A stretch of 64,000 nucleotides of DNA from Pseudomonadota bacterium (GTDB lineage: Bacteria > Pseudomonadota > Gammaproteobacteria > Burkholderiales > Rhodocyclaceae). The notes under the pieces were generated by a model. The model made no database searches. It had not been told where the DNA came from and saw nothing but the letters and a program-made list of their open reading frames with translations. How positions within the stretch are numbered: the stretch's first letter is position 1; each line of letters starts with the position of its first letter. A program made the translations under genes and the position numbers. The stretch spans positions 124,001-188,000 of the forward strand of contig JAGTRU010000006.1 in NCBI GenBank assembly GCA_018261905.1. Reading direction: 5' to 3'. Below are positions 24,953 to 35,881 of this stretch, piece by piece.

Positions 24953-26680
24953 ATGGCGCAACAGGGATCGAACAACAACGATGCATTTCTCGGTTCTGCG
25001 ATGCAATTCATGCAGGCCGGGCAAAACATGGCGCAGCAGTTCACCGAGTTTCTCAGCAAAGCCGGGAACCAGACCGCCACGCCGCCGGTTGTCGATCCGC
25101 AAGCGCTGACCGCGTTGCAAAAGCAACTGCTGGATCAGCAGATGTCGCTCTGGCAGTCGGTGCTGGCCAAGCAGCAGGGCAAGGAAGAAAGCTTCAAAGT
25201 GGCGCCGGAACCGGGGGATCGCCGTTTTTCCGCACCCGAGTGGCGGGATAGCCCGATCTACGATTTCCTGCATCAGGCCTATCTGCTCAATAGCAAGTTC
25301 GTCAAGGAAATCGCTGAGCTGATGCCGGCCGAAGACGAAAAGTCGAAAAATCGCGTGCGTTTCCTGGCGCGCCAGGTGGTCGATGCCCTGGCCCCCTCCA
25401 ATTTCGCCGCGACCAACCCGGAATTTATCCAGCGCGCCCTGGCAACCGAAGGGCAAAGCATTACCGACGGCATCAACAACCTGCTGCAGGATTTCGAAAA
25501 AGGCCGCATTTCGATGACCGACGAATCGGTTTTCGAAGTCGGCCAGAACATCGCCACCAGCGAAGGGGCGGTGGTCTTCGAAAATGAACTGATGCAGTTG
25601 ATCCAGTACGCGCCGTTGACTCCCAAGGTCGGGACGCGCCCCCTGCTGGTGGTGCCGCCCTGCATCAACAAGTTTTACATCATGGATTTGCAGCCGGAAA
25701 ACTCGCTGATCCGCTTCATGGTCGAGCAGGGCAATACGGTGTTCCTGGTTTCCTGGCGCAATCCCAAGGAAGAGCAGGGCCACCTGACCTGGGACGACTA
25801 CCTCGAGCACGGCCCGATTGCGGCGCTGCACGTCGTGCGCGAAATCACCAAGGTCAAACAGGTCAATGCCCTCGGCTTCTGTGTCGGTGGCACCATCCTG
25901 AGTTCGGCCCTGGCCGTGTTGAAGGCGCGGGGCGAAGATATCGTCGCTTCGCTGACCTTGCTCACCACGCTGCTTGATTTTTCCGATACCGGCGAGATCG
26001 GTCTCTTCATCGACGAGCAGGGCCTCGCCGCCCGCGAGGCGACGATCGGCCAGGGCGGTCTGCTGCCGGCCCGTGACCTGCAGACGACTTTCTCCTTCCT
26101 GCGCGCCAACGACCTAGTCTGGAATTACGTCGCCGGCAATTACCTGAAGGGTCAGAAGCCGCCGGCATTCGATCTGCTCTACTGGAATTCCGATTCGACC
26201 AGCCTGCCCGGGCCGTTTGCCTGCTGGTACATGCGCAATCTGTATAACGACAACAGCCTGTGTCAGCCGGGCAAGCTGGAAATGTGTGGCACCAAGGTCG
26301 ATCTTGGCCGTCTGGAGATGCCGGTCTACATCCTGGCCACCCGCGAAGACCATATCGTGCCCTGGCATTCGGCCTATCAAAGCACGCGCCTGCTGGGCGG
26401 CAAGTCACGTTTCGTGCTCGGCGCCTCCGGTCACATTGCCGGCGTCATCAACCCGGCCAGCAAGAACAAGCGCAGCTATTGGCTAAACGATGATCTAACA
26501 AACGATGCCGAAGCCTGGTTGGCCACTGCCCAAGAAAACAAGGGTAGTTGGTGGAATGACTGGGCGGCCTGGCTGAAACCGTTGTCAGGAGAACAGCGGG
26601 CACCGCGCAAACCGGGGAATGCCAAATACAAGCCGATCGAACCGGCACCCGGACGCTATGTCAAGGAGCGCGCGGTTTAA
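24953..26680 (+). CDS. phaC: Class I poly(R)-hydroxyalkanoate synthase
   Basis: PHA synthase of 575 residues, which polymerises (R)-3-hydroxyacyl-CoA at the surface of PHA granules. The N-terminal domain (1-200) is followed by the alpha/beta catalytic domain with the lipase-like box GFCVGGT, giving nucleophile C310, then D466 in TREDHIVPW and H494 in ASGHIAGVINP. The PWHSAYQSTRLLGG region is typical of class I enzymes acting on short-chain monomers. First gene of the phaC-phaB-phaB cluster, 24 bases before the first phaB. Confidence 0.97.
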   Translation: MAQQGSNNNDAFLGSAMQFMQAGQNMAQQFTEFLSKAGNQTATPPVVDPQALTALQKQLLDQQMSLWQSVLAKQQGKEESFKVAPEPGDRRFSAPEWRDSPIYDFLHQAYLLNSKFVKEIAELMPAEDEKSKNRVRFLARQVVDALAPSNFAATNPEFIQRALATEGQSITDGINNLLQDFEKGRISMTDESVFEVGQNIATSEGAVVFENELMQLIQYAPLTPKVGTRPLLVVPPCINKFYIMDLQPENSLIRFMVEQGNTVFLVSWRNPKEEQGHLTWDDYLEHGPIAALHVVREITKVKQVNALGFCVGGTILSSALAVLKARGEDIVASLTLLTTLLDFSDTGEIGLFIDEQGLAAREATIGQGGLLPARDLQTTFSFLRANDLVWNYVAGNYLKGQKPPAFDLLYWNSDSTSLPGPFACWYMRNLYNDNSLCQPGKLEMCGTKVDLGRLEMPVYILATREDHIVPWHSAYQSTRLLGGKSRFVLGASGHIAGVINPASKNKRSYWLNDDLTNDAEAWLATAQENKGSWWNDWAAWLKPLSGEQRAPRKPGNAKYKPIEPAPGRYVKERAV

Positions 26681-26704
26681 AACGGCTGGAGGAGAGAGGT
26701 AAAC

Positions 26705-27445
26705 ATGCTGCGAGTTGCACTGGTTACAGGTGGGATGGGCGGTCTCGGCGAGGCCGTCTGCATCAAGTTGGCGGCGCTCGGCTACAAGGTGGTGACCACC
26801 TATTCGCCGGGCAATCCCAAGGTTCAGGAGTGGCTGAATTCGATGCACAACATGGGCTATGGCTTCAAGGCCTACCCGTGCGACGTCACCGATTTCGAGT
26901 CGGCCCGGGCCTGTGTCGAGACGGTGACGGCCGATGTCGGGCCGGTCGATGTGCTGGTCAATAATGCTGGCATCACGCGCGACATGACCTTCCGGAAAAT
27001 GACCAAAGGGGACTGGGATGCGGTGATGCATACCAACCTCGATTCGGTCTTCAACATGACCAAGCAGGTCATGGATGGCATGATCGAGCGGCGCTGGGGG
27101 CGGGTTATCAACGTCTCGTCGGTCAATGGGCAGAAGGGCGCTTTCGGGCAGACCAACTACTCGGCGGCGAAAGCCGGCATGCATGGATTTACCAAAGCCC
27201 TGGCACTGGAAGTGGCCAAGCAGGGTGTCACAGTAAATACCATATCGCCGGGTTATATTGGCACCAAGATGGTTACCGCCATCCCGCAGGAAATTCTGGA
27301 TTCGAAAATTTTGCCGCAGATCCCAGTCAATCGACTGGGCAAACCTGAGGAAATTGCCGGTCTGGTGGCATATCTCGCTTCCGATGAAGCGGCCTTTGTC
27401 ACCGGTGCCAATATTTCCATCAACGGTGGTCAGCACATGTACTGA
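26705..27445 (+). CDS. phaB: Acetoacetyl-CoA reductase (first copy)
   Basis: Short-chain dehydrogenase, 246 residues, which reduces acetoacetyl-CoA to (R)-3-hydroxybutyryl-CoA with NADPH. Cofactor loop TGGMGGLGEA near 8-17, NNAGITRD at 86-93, catalytic S139, Y152 and K156 (VSSVNG, NYSAAKAG). The substrate-side phrase FRKMTKGDWDAVM matches Cupriavidus-type PhaB. GAGG six bases before the ATG supports the start. It is roughly half identical to the next gene, so this is an old duplication or two paralogues. Confidence 0.94.
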   Translation: MLRVALVTGGMGGLGEAVCIKLAALGYKVVTTYSPGNPKVQEWLNSMHNMGYGFKAYPCDVTDFESARACVETVTADVGPVDVLVNNAGITRDMTFRKMTKGDWDAVMHTNLDSVFNMTKQVMDGMIERRWGRVINVSSVNGQKGAFGQTNYSAAKAGMHGFTKALALEVAKQGVTVNTISPGYIGTKMVTAIPQEILDSKILPQIPVNRLGKPEEIAGLVAYLASDEAAFVTGANISINGGQHMY

Positions 27446-27490
27446 CCTTGAGTTTTTACCCCGCTCTAAATCAACAAGGAAGGAAGAACT

Positions 27491-28234
27491 ATGACACAAC
27501 GTGTTGCTCTCGTTACCGGCGCCCTCGGCGGTCTCGGAACCGCCATCGCGCAACAACTGGCGCTGGCTGGTCACAAGGTTGTTGCCGCTTACCACCCGGA
27601 ATTCGACAAGCCGGACGAGTGGGTGAAAGAACAGGAAGCCGCCGGCTTCAAGGATTTCATCCTGGTTGCCGGTGACGTTTCCGATCTGGCTTCCTCGGCT
27701 GCCATGGTTGCCGAAGCCGAAGCCAAGGCCGGCCCGATCGACATCCTGGTGAACAACGCCGGTATCACCCGTGACCGCATGTTTGCCAAGCTGGAAAAGG
27801 AGGGTTGGGATGCCGTCATCAATACCAACCTGACCTCGCTGTTCAACGTCACCAAGCAGGTTTCCGCCAAGATGGCCGAACGCGGTTGGGGTCGTATCGT
27901 CAATATCGCCTCGGTCAACGGCGTCAAGGGGCAGGCCGGCCAGACCAATTACTCGGCCGCCAAGGCCGGCGTCATCGGCTTCTCCAAGGCGCTGGCCGCC
28001 GAACTGGCAACCAAGGGCGTGACGGTTAATGTCATCGCTCCGGGCTATGTCGCTACCAAGATGGTCACCGCCATCCGCGAAGACATCCTGAAGACCATCG
28101 TCGACTCCGTGCCGATGAAGCGTCTGGCCAAGCCGGAAGAAATCGGCTTCGCCGTCGCTTTCCTGGCCAACGAACTGTCCGGCTTCACCACCGGCGCCAC
28201 GCTGAACATCAATGGCGGTTTGTACTACCAGTAA
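27491..28234 (+). CDS. phaB: Acetoacetyl-CoA reductase (second copy)
   Basis: 247 residues, same family as the preceding gene. TGALGGLG at 9-16, NNAGITRD at 88-95, catalytic S141, Y154 and K158, and the C-terminal GATLNINGGLYYQ. It differs from the first copy mainly in the region after the cofactor loop and the C-terminal substrate region, so cofactor or chain-length preference could differ. AGGAAGGAAG gives a strong ribosome binding site. An intrinsic terminator follows. Confidence 0.93.
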   Translation: MTQRVALVTGALGGLGTAIAQQLALAGHKVVAAYHPEFDKPDEWVKEQEAAGFKDFILVAGDVSDLASSAAMVAEAEAKAGPIDILVNNAGITRDRMFAKLEKEGWDAVINTNLTSLFNVTKQVSAKMAERGWGRIVNIASVNGVKGQAGQTNYSAAKAGVIGFSKALAAELATKGVTVNVIAPGYVATKMVTAIREDILKTIVDSVPMKRLAKPEEIGFAVAFLANELSGFTTGATLNINGGLYYQ

Positions 28235-28297
28235 GCGGCATGCAATGTTGCGGAATAAGGCATGAAATATTGCTGAAATTTCGCATGGCAACAGAAG

Positions 28298-28322
28298 CAG
28301 GCGCCTCCGGGCGCCTGTTTTT
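28298..28322 (+). terminator. Intrinsic terminator after the second phaB
   Basis: CAGGCGC (28298-28304) pairs with GCGCCTG (28311-28317) around a six-base loop, followed by five T. It lies 63 bases after the phaB stop and directly upstream of the phaR promoter, separating the two transcripts. Confidence 0.88.
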
Positions 28323-28327
28323 CTGGC

Positions 28328-28346
28328 TATAATGCTGCACTGCACA
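28328..28346 (+). promoter_or_regulatory. phaR -10 box with overlapping TGC-rich operator
   Basis: A perfect TATAAT (28328-28333) runs into TGCTGCACTGCACA (28333-28346), at the expected transcription start of phaR. TGC-rich sequences are the reported targets of PhaR homologues, and phaR autorepression is known in Paracoccus and Cupriavidus. No good -35 is seen because the upstream bases form the terminator. Confidence 0.6.
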
Positions 28347-28369
28347 CAATATCGTTCAAGGATGGCTGC

Positions 28370-28927
28370 ATGTCGGAAACGGTACGCCTGATCAAGAAAT
28401 ACCCCAACCGTCGTCTTTACGATACCAAGACGAGCGCTTACATCACGCTGGGCGATGTCAAGGAACTGGTGCTCAAGTTCGAAGTTTTCAAGGTGGTCGA
28501 TGCCAAGACCGGCGAGGATCTGACGCGCAGTATTCTGCTGCAGATCATCCTCGAGGAAGAAACCGGCGGCATGCCCCTGTTCTCCAGCGAGTTGCTCTCC
28601 GGCTTCGTGCGTTTCTACGGCAGTGCGATGCAGGGCATGTTGGGCAAGTACCTGGAAAACAACATGAAAACCTTCGTCGATTTCCAGGGCAAGCTGCAGG
28701 AACAATCCCGTACCGTCTACGGGCCGGGTGACAATACGCATCTGCAGGCCGATTTCTGGGCACAATTCCTGAATTTCCAGCAGCCCGCCATGCAGAACAT
28801 GATGACGGCCTACATGGATCAGTCGAAGAAAATGTTCCAGTCCATGCAGGACCAGATGCAGAGCCAGACGCGGAACATGTTTACCGGCTTTCAGTACAAT
28901 CCCGACGAAAATCCCGAGAAAAAATAA
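28370..28927 (+). CDS. phaR: PHA synthesis regulator PhaR
   Basis: 185 residues. The N-terminal DNA/PHA-binding domain (LIKKYPNRRLYDTKTSAYITLGDVKELV, residues 7-34) is the hallmark of PhaR. A second accumulation-regulatory domain follows, then a Gln/Met-rich C-terminal amphipathic stretch likely to bind granules. PhaR represses phasin and its own gene, and leaves DNA to bind nascent PHA granules. Located between the phaCBB cluster and the PilZ gene, with TGC-rich candidate sites at its own promoter, phaC and the phasin. Confidence 0.95.
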   Translation: MSETVRLIKKYPNRRLYDTKTSAYITLGDVKELVLKFEVFKVVDAKTGEDLTRSILLQIILEEETGGMPLFSSELLSGFVRFYGSAMQGMLGKYLENNMKTFVDFQGKLQEQSRTVYGPGDNTHLQADFWAQFLNFQQPAMQNMMTAYMDQSKKMFQSMQDQMQSQTRNMFTGFQYNPDENPEKK

Positions 28928-29133
28928 GCGGTACGGCAGATGCTCTTTTCGGCGGCGACTGGCCGTCGAAACTGTCTATGCCCGGTCGGGATTTTTCCCC
29001 CAACCCAGCCGCCCCCGTGTTCCCTGCTTTGGGCCGCTGGAGCGGCGCTGCTGCTGCCGTGGCAAACCGGCTAATGTTTTTGCCCGGCGGCTGTGGGAAA
29101 ATACATCATCATTTTTTATAAGGCGAGTCGATC

Positions 29134-29493
29134 GTGAGAGAACGTCGGCGCTCCCGTCGGGCCTTCCTGAAAGGCCGTGTCCATCTGACCTTGGGGGGAA
29201 AGAATTATGAATTTCCCCTGGCCGATATTTCGGTCAGTGGGGTCGGCGTCATGCTTGATGTCGCCGTGCTTGGCGCCAAACCAAGCGGGGCGGTGGGGAT
29301 CTGTCGCATCGAATCTCCCGAGTTGGCCTCACCGGTCGAGGCGTTTGTCAGCGTCATGCGAATTCGGCGGGTCGGGCCGCAGTTTCTGGTCGGCCTGCGT
29401 TTTGAATCGATCAGTGACGAGCAATTGCACATTCTCCAGACTTACGAGGCTGGCGGCGCTGCCGCCCATCGCCCGCCGCCCATGCCGGCATAA
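29134..29493 (+). CDS. PilZ domain protein (c-di-GMP binding)
   Basis: 119 residues forming a single PilZ domain. The c-di-GMP-binding signature is complete: an N-terminal Arg-rich RRRSRRAF motif and DISVSGVGV (D/NxSxxG). Single-domain PilZ proteins act as soluble adaptors. The start is GTG, with a TATAAGGCG stretch upstream that may serve as the ribosome binding site. It lies within the PHA locus between phaR and the phasin, with no evidence that it works on PHA. The 206 bases between phaR and this gene show only weak GC hairpins. Confidence 0.88.
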   Translation: MRERRRSRRAFLKGRVHLTLGGKNYEFPLADISVSGVGVMLDVAVLGAKPSGAVGICRIESPELASPVEAFVSVMRIRRVGPQFLVGLRFESISDEQLHILQTYEAGGAAAHRPPPMPA

Positions 29494-29498
29494 ACAAC

Positions 29499-29540
29499 AA
29501 TCTCTCTGTTCCTTTGCGCCTCGGCGTTACGATTTTTAGG
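29499..29540. repeat. Degenerate copy of the widespread AACGC(A/C)GAGGCGCA-type intergenic repeat
   Basis: Read on the minus strand the block contains AACGCCGAGGCGCAAAGG then AACAGAGAGA. In one minus frame it spells the peptide NAEAQRNRE, the tell-tale of a purine-phased repeat often mis-annotated as protein in many bacteria. It sits six bases after the PilZ stop. It has no evident role. Confidence 0.55.
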
Positions 29541-29650
29541 CTTGTCGTTGTGCCCAAAGCGACACCGGGTCGTAGCCGGGATTGTTTTCGGCGTCGCCCG
29601 GCAAAGGCGGTGCCGAGTCGTTGCCGCACCACGCTGACATTCACCGGAGG

Positions 29651-29685
29651 AAAAAGGCGCCTCGACCTTCCCGTCCTGGCGCCTT
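29651..29685 (-). terminator. Intrinsic terminator after the phasin gene
   Basis: AAGGCGCC (29654-29661) pairs with GGCGCCTT (29678-29685), and on the minus strand a run of five T follows. It lies 15 bases after the phasin stop. Confidence 0.85.
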
Positions 29686-29699
29686 GCCAAACTTGCCGA

Positions 29700-30260
29700 T
29701 CAAGCCGCTTTCTTGCGGCTCGTGCCCTGGTTCTGGTTGGCCGCACCAATGGCCTCGACGGTGGCGCTGACCCCGGCGCCGGTGATGCCGGCAACCTGGC
29801 GAGCTGCCTTGTTGGCATTCTGCAAGGCCGAGTTGGCGGCCGAAATTGCTGATTTGACGGCGGCGATGGCGAGGTCGTTATTGTTCGAAGACTTGGCGTA
29901 GCCGTCGAGGAGCGTGGAAATCTCCTGGCTCAGTTCGGCTTGCCGGCTTTCCAGTAAATCAACGAATGCTTCCTGGGCTTCGGCCGAGATGTCGTACAGC
30001 GCACGCCCATAGGCGATGGCCTGTGCGAATTGAGCCTGCGCCAGGGCGTTCTGTTGGGTGAATGCCTTGCTCGAGTCCTGGGTGGCGAGGCGACTGGAGA
30101 TGCCTTCGAACTGCCTGGCGAGGGCGCTACGCGCGGTGGAAAGATTGAGCGTGTTGATTTTCTCGAGGCTGTTCAGGGACGAGTTGGCGATGGAAAGCAG
30201 GACGTCGTATGCGTTTTTCTGCGCGGCAATGATTTGCTCGGTCGCGGTAAGAGTGGACAT
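29700..30260 (-). CDS. phaP: Phasin (PHA granule-associated protein)
   Basis: 186 residues from MSTLTATEQI, of the phasin_2 family that coats PHA granules. The protein is Ala/Gln/Ser-rich and almost wholly helical, with amphipathic repeats (EQIIAAQKNAYDVLLSIA, EKINTLNLSTARSALARQ, YDISAEAQEAFVDLLESRQAEL). GGAGG six bases before this ATG fixes the start; the open frame further upstream is promoter. A TGC-rich candidate PhaR site overlaps the promoter. It points toward the PilZ gene. Confidence 0.94.
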   Translation of the reverse strand: MSTLTATEQIIAAQKNAYDVLLSIANSSLNSLEKINTLNLSTARSALARQFEGISSRLATQDSSKAFTQQNALAQAQFAQAIAYGRALYDISAEAQEAFVDLLESRQAELSQEISTLLDGYAKSSNNNDLAIAAVKSAISAANSALQNANKAARQVAGITGAGVSATVEAIGAANQNQGTSRKKAA

Positions 30261-30300
30261 GGAAACCTCCGGATAAGAACAAAAACGGGTTAGGGGGTGC

Positions 30301-30329
30301 GTTACATCGTCATAATTGCTGCGTTGCAA
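30301..30329 (-). promoter_or_regulatory. Candidate phasin promoter with TGC-rich PhaR-like box
   Basis: On the minus strand TTGCAA (30324-30329), a 17-base spacer and TGTAAC (30301-30306) form a sigma-70-like promoter. The -35 is embedded in TTGCTGCGTTGCAA (30316-30329, plus-strand reading), so a repressor bound there would block polymerase. Such repression of the phasin gene by PhaR is established in other bacteria. Confidence 0.6.
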
Positions 30330-30497
30330 CACAGGTCTAATTATGGACGGCGAACGCCATTGAGCAAGGACTTTGTTGTTATATCCATGCCGCTCTGAAT
30401 CCATATCGAATAGGACGTCCGGGCATTCCCGGGTACGGCATTTCGGCCGGCGCGGGCCCTTTTTTCGAGCCGGCGCCAGCGTTCAGCCCGCCTTGCG

Positions 30498-31616
30498 TCA
30501 TGGTTTTAGCGAGTCTTCGGGGCTCAGCCACGGAAGATTCTGGGCCTCGGCGACGGGCGCGCAAGTGATCCGCCCGCGGTGGACGTTGAGGCCCCGACGC
30601 AAATGCGGATCGTCGGCCAGGGCCTGCCGATAGCCCTTGTCGGCCAGGGCCAGCACATAGGGCAGGGTGGCGTTGTTGAGGGCGAAAGTCGAAGTGCGGG
30701 CAACGCCGCCCGGCATGTTGGCGACGCAATAGTGCACGATGTCGTCGACAATGTAGGTTGGCTCGGCATGGGTGGTCGGCCGGCTGGTTTCGAAGCAGCC
30801 GCCCTGGTCGATGGCAACGTCGACCAGCACCGAGCCGGGGCGGATGTTCCTGAGTTGGCGGCGGCTCACCAGGTGCGGCGCGGTCGCCCCGGGAACGAGC
30901 ACGGCGCCGACGATCAGGTCGGCGTCGCGGACGCTCGATTCGATAGTGTCAGCGGTCGAGTACAGGGTGCGGATGCGGTTGCCGAAATGTTCGTCAAGCC
31001 AGCGCAGGCGGTCGAGCGAGCGATCGATGACGGTGACCCCGGCACCGATGCCGACGGCGATCAGCGCAGCGTTGTAGCCGACCACGCCGCCACCGAGGAT
31101 GACCACCTGGCCGGGCGCCACGCCGGGCACGCCGCCGAGCAGCACGCCGGAGCCGCCGCGGGCTTTTTCCAGGCTGGCGGCGCCGGCCTGGATCGCCATC
31201 CGGCCCGCCACCTCGCTCATTGGCGCCAGTAAGGGCAAGCCGCCGCGGGCATCGCTGACCGTCTCGTAGGCGATGGCGGTGACGCCGGCGGCGAGCAGCA
31301 GTTGCGTCTGCTGCGGGTCGGGTGCCAGGTGGAGGTAGGTGAACAGCACCTGGGCGGGGCGCAGGCGACGGCATTCCTCGGCCTGCGGTTCCTTGACCTT
31401 GACGATTAGCTCGGCGCGGGCAAAGACCTCGGCGGCGTCGTCGACCAGTTCGCCTCCGGCCGCGAGATACTTCTCGTCGGAGAGGCCGATGGCGCTGCCG
31501 GCCTGCTTCTCGACGATGACCCGATGGCCGTGGCCGACCAGTTCGCGGACGCTGCTCGGGGTCAGGCCGACGCGGTATTCGTGATTCTTGATTTCCTTCG
31601 GGACGCCAATCAACAT
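30498..31616 (-). CDS. ald: Alanine dehydrogenase
   Basis: 372 residues. NAD-dependent enzyme that interconverts L-alanine and pyruvate plus ammonia. The N-terminus [20 protein letters not shown] is diagnostic. The substrate-binding KVKEPQ, the cofactor loop [13 protein letters not shown] and the later [15 protein letters not shown] active-site stretch are all present. AAGGAG six bases before this ATG fixes the start, so the longer open frame upstream is not used. It lies ten bases upstream of no other same-strand gene but just after the EAL gene, and may be cotranscribed with it. Confidence 0.95.
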   Translation of the reverse strand: MLIGVPKEIKNHEYRVGLTPSSVRELVGHGHRVIVEKQAGSAIGLSDEKYLAAGGELVDDAAEVFARAELIVKVKEPQAEECRRLRPAQVLFTYLHLAPDPQQTQLLLAAGVTAIAYETVSDARGGLPLLAPMSEVAGRMAIQAGAASLEKARGGSGVLLGGVPGVAPGQVVILGGGVVGYNAALIAVGIGAGVTVIDRSLDRLRWLDEHFGNRIRTLYSTADTIESSVRDADLIVGAVLVPGATAPHLVSRRQLRNIRPGSVLVDVAIDQGGCFETSRPTTHAEPTYIVDDIVHYCVANMPGGVARTSTFALNNATLPYVLALADKGYRQALADDPHLRRGLNVHRGRITCAPVAEAQNLPWLSPEDSLKP

Positions 31617-31626
31617 GGTTTTCTCC

Positions 31627-32520
31627 TTACGGGATGATGGGCTTGGCCGAGAGCGGAGCCGGCGTCGCCCAGGGAAATGACAACTCGCCTTTGGCGATCG
31701 GCGGCGTGGCCTGTTCGATGAGCCGGGGTGATGGTCTGGCATAGTAATACCCCTGCAGGAAATCGGCACCGGCATCGATGGCCAGGCGGTGTTGTGCGCC
31801 GTTTTCTATGCCTTCGCAGACGACCTCGGCGCCGAGGTCGTGAATGATGTCCACGATCTTGGGCAGGATGCGCCGGGCACGGTAGTTGGTCGTGCCCTGG
31901 ACGATCAGCGAGCGGTCGAGCTTGACGATGTCCGGCGTCAGTCGCCAGAGGCGGTCGAAATTCGAGTGCTCGCAGCCGAAGTCGTCGATGGCGACCCGGT
32001 AGCCGCGTTTGCGGTAAGCCTGAACGGCTTCGTTGAGATGTTCGATATTGTCGACGCGCGCTTCGAGTACTTCCAGGATGATCTGTTGCGGCTTCAGGCC
32101 GCACAGCCCGAGCAGGCGTTCGAAGGTTGCGCCGTGTCCGCCGTTGCCGACATTGAGCAGATGACGACCGCTGACATTGAGAAACAGTTCGGCCGTGGCA
32201 TCGGCTTGTGCAATGAAGTTGAGGGCATGGAGAATGCGGCACAGGCGGTCGAAGTAGACCACCTCGGCGGGGCCTTCTGGAACGGCAAAGGCGGCGGCCG
32301 GCGAGAGCTGCCGACCGGCATCATCAACGACGCGGAGCAATGCTTCATGGGCGCTGGCCCGCAGCGTGTCGCTGGCGAACAGTGGTTGGAATACGCTGGA
32401 TAGATGCATGCCGTGAAAATTGCCGGAGGCCTGGCGCTGGTCGTAGCGGAGGTGTCTGACCGGGGTGCTGGAGGATGGCGTCGACTCGGCGAAATAATTC
32501 AACAGCTCGGCAATGGGCAT
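31627..32520 (-). CDS. EAL-domain protein (c-di-GMP phosphodiesterase-like)
   Basis: 297 residues from MPIAELLNYF, with GGAG six bases upstream. A single EAL domain covers about 40-285. The signature is EALLR at 59-63. Later motifs include LFLNVSGRH (metal Asn), IILEVLEARV (metal Glu), AIDDFGCEHSNFDRL (loop 6 DDFG), VKLDRSLI (catalytic Lys) and VVCEGIEN, so the key residues seem intact. It should hydrolyse c-di-GMP to pGpG. There is no sensor domain or membrane segment. The ald gene starts ten bases after its stop. Confidence 0.88.
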   Translation of the reverse strand: MPIAELLNYFAESTPSSSTPVRHLRYDQRQASGNFHGMHLSSVFQPLFASDTLRASAHEALLRVVDDAGRQLSPAAAFAVPEGPAEVVYFDRLCRILHALNFIAQADATAELFLNVSGRHLLNVGNGGHGATFERLLGLCGLKPQQIILEVLEARVDNIEHLNEAVQAYRKRGYRVAIDDFGCEHSNFDRLWRLTPDIVKLDRSLIVQGTTNYRARRILPKIVDIIHDLGAEVVCEGIENGAQHRLAIDAGADFLQGYYYARPSPRLIEQATPPIAKGELSFPWATPAPLSAKPIIP

Positions 32521-32687
32521 GGCTTCTCCGGCGGGGCAATGTGGCCGGTGGAACATAGCCAGGGCGAGGTCTGTTGGGAACAAAGAAAAGCTTATATCCT
32601 CATAGGCCGGCGGCTTCCCCGGCAGGTCGTCGCCATTGCTATGGCACAACGGCTGGCCGAAGCGGTGAATTCTTTACTAGCTTATAA

Positions 32688-35374
<2,687 letters not shown>

Positions 35375-35881
35375 GGCGGGCTCCCTTGGTGCTCGGTTGT
35401 ATTCGCTCGGCTGCTGCGCGGGCAGCAGAAATGGGCGCCGCCATGCTGCGCCGCGGGCAGCTAACGGCGCGGCGCCCGGTCAGGCTGCCGGTGAATTATC
35501 CCGGGCGGCTGGTCATGGTCGGCCCGGCGTTGTCCAAATCAGGGCCGCTAAGATGATGTAAATGATGTAAATCAGGCTGCCCGCCGCCCGGCGGCAGTTT
35601 TACCATCGCCCTTGATCTTGCCGTGGTGGCATGTGATTTGCTGACATCAGCCGGTTCCGCCGCTATTGCCCCCCTTTTACATTTGATTTTGACCACAGAA
35701 ATGCACATCATCCATTTGCCGTGCGCCGCTTGCCGCCGTCCTGCCCGCTAGTTCTGGCGGCCTGACGGGAGTCGCTCGCGGCCGCCATTTTGTGTTCGCA
35801 CTGTCAGAGGTTCGGGGTGGGGAAATGACTCCCCGGCCCGCTGACAGTTTTTCGCCTCCAGTTCCGATCTATTCTGTGACC
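35375..35881. other. 507-base intergenic region between metX and the RND operon
   Basis: No convincing gene. It holds a GC hairpin (GCGCCGCG at 35448-35455 with CGCGGCGC at 35468-35475), a terminator-like hairpin near 35577-35601, a tandem nine-mer (ATGATGTAA twice, 35550-35570 region) and an AT-richer stretch (35660-35720) that may hold the RND operon promoter, although no clean -35/-10 pair is seen. Confidence 0.5.
35577..35601 (+). terminator. Probable terminator of the metY-metX operon
   Basis: CTGCC and GCC (35577-35585, with one bulged C) pair with GGC and GGCAG (35590-35597), followed by four T. It lies about 200 bases after the metX stop. Confidence 0.5.

Noticed and set aside
26585-28765. 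726-codon minus-strand frame across both phaB genes
   Set aside because: It contains two similar halves only because it is antisense to two phaB paralogues; no family resemblance.
29411-29818. Minus-strand frames containing NAEAQ
   Set aside because: Known type of spurious translation of a repeat; overlaps the terminator and phasin end.
35496-35711. 71-codon minus-strand frame between metX and the RND operon
   Set aside because: No homology that I recognise, no binding site, and built on the ATGATGTAA repeat and terminator hairpin.
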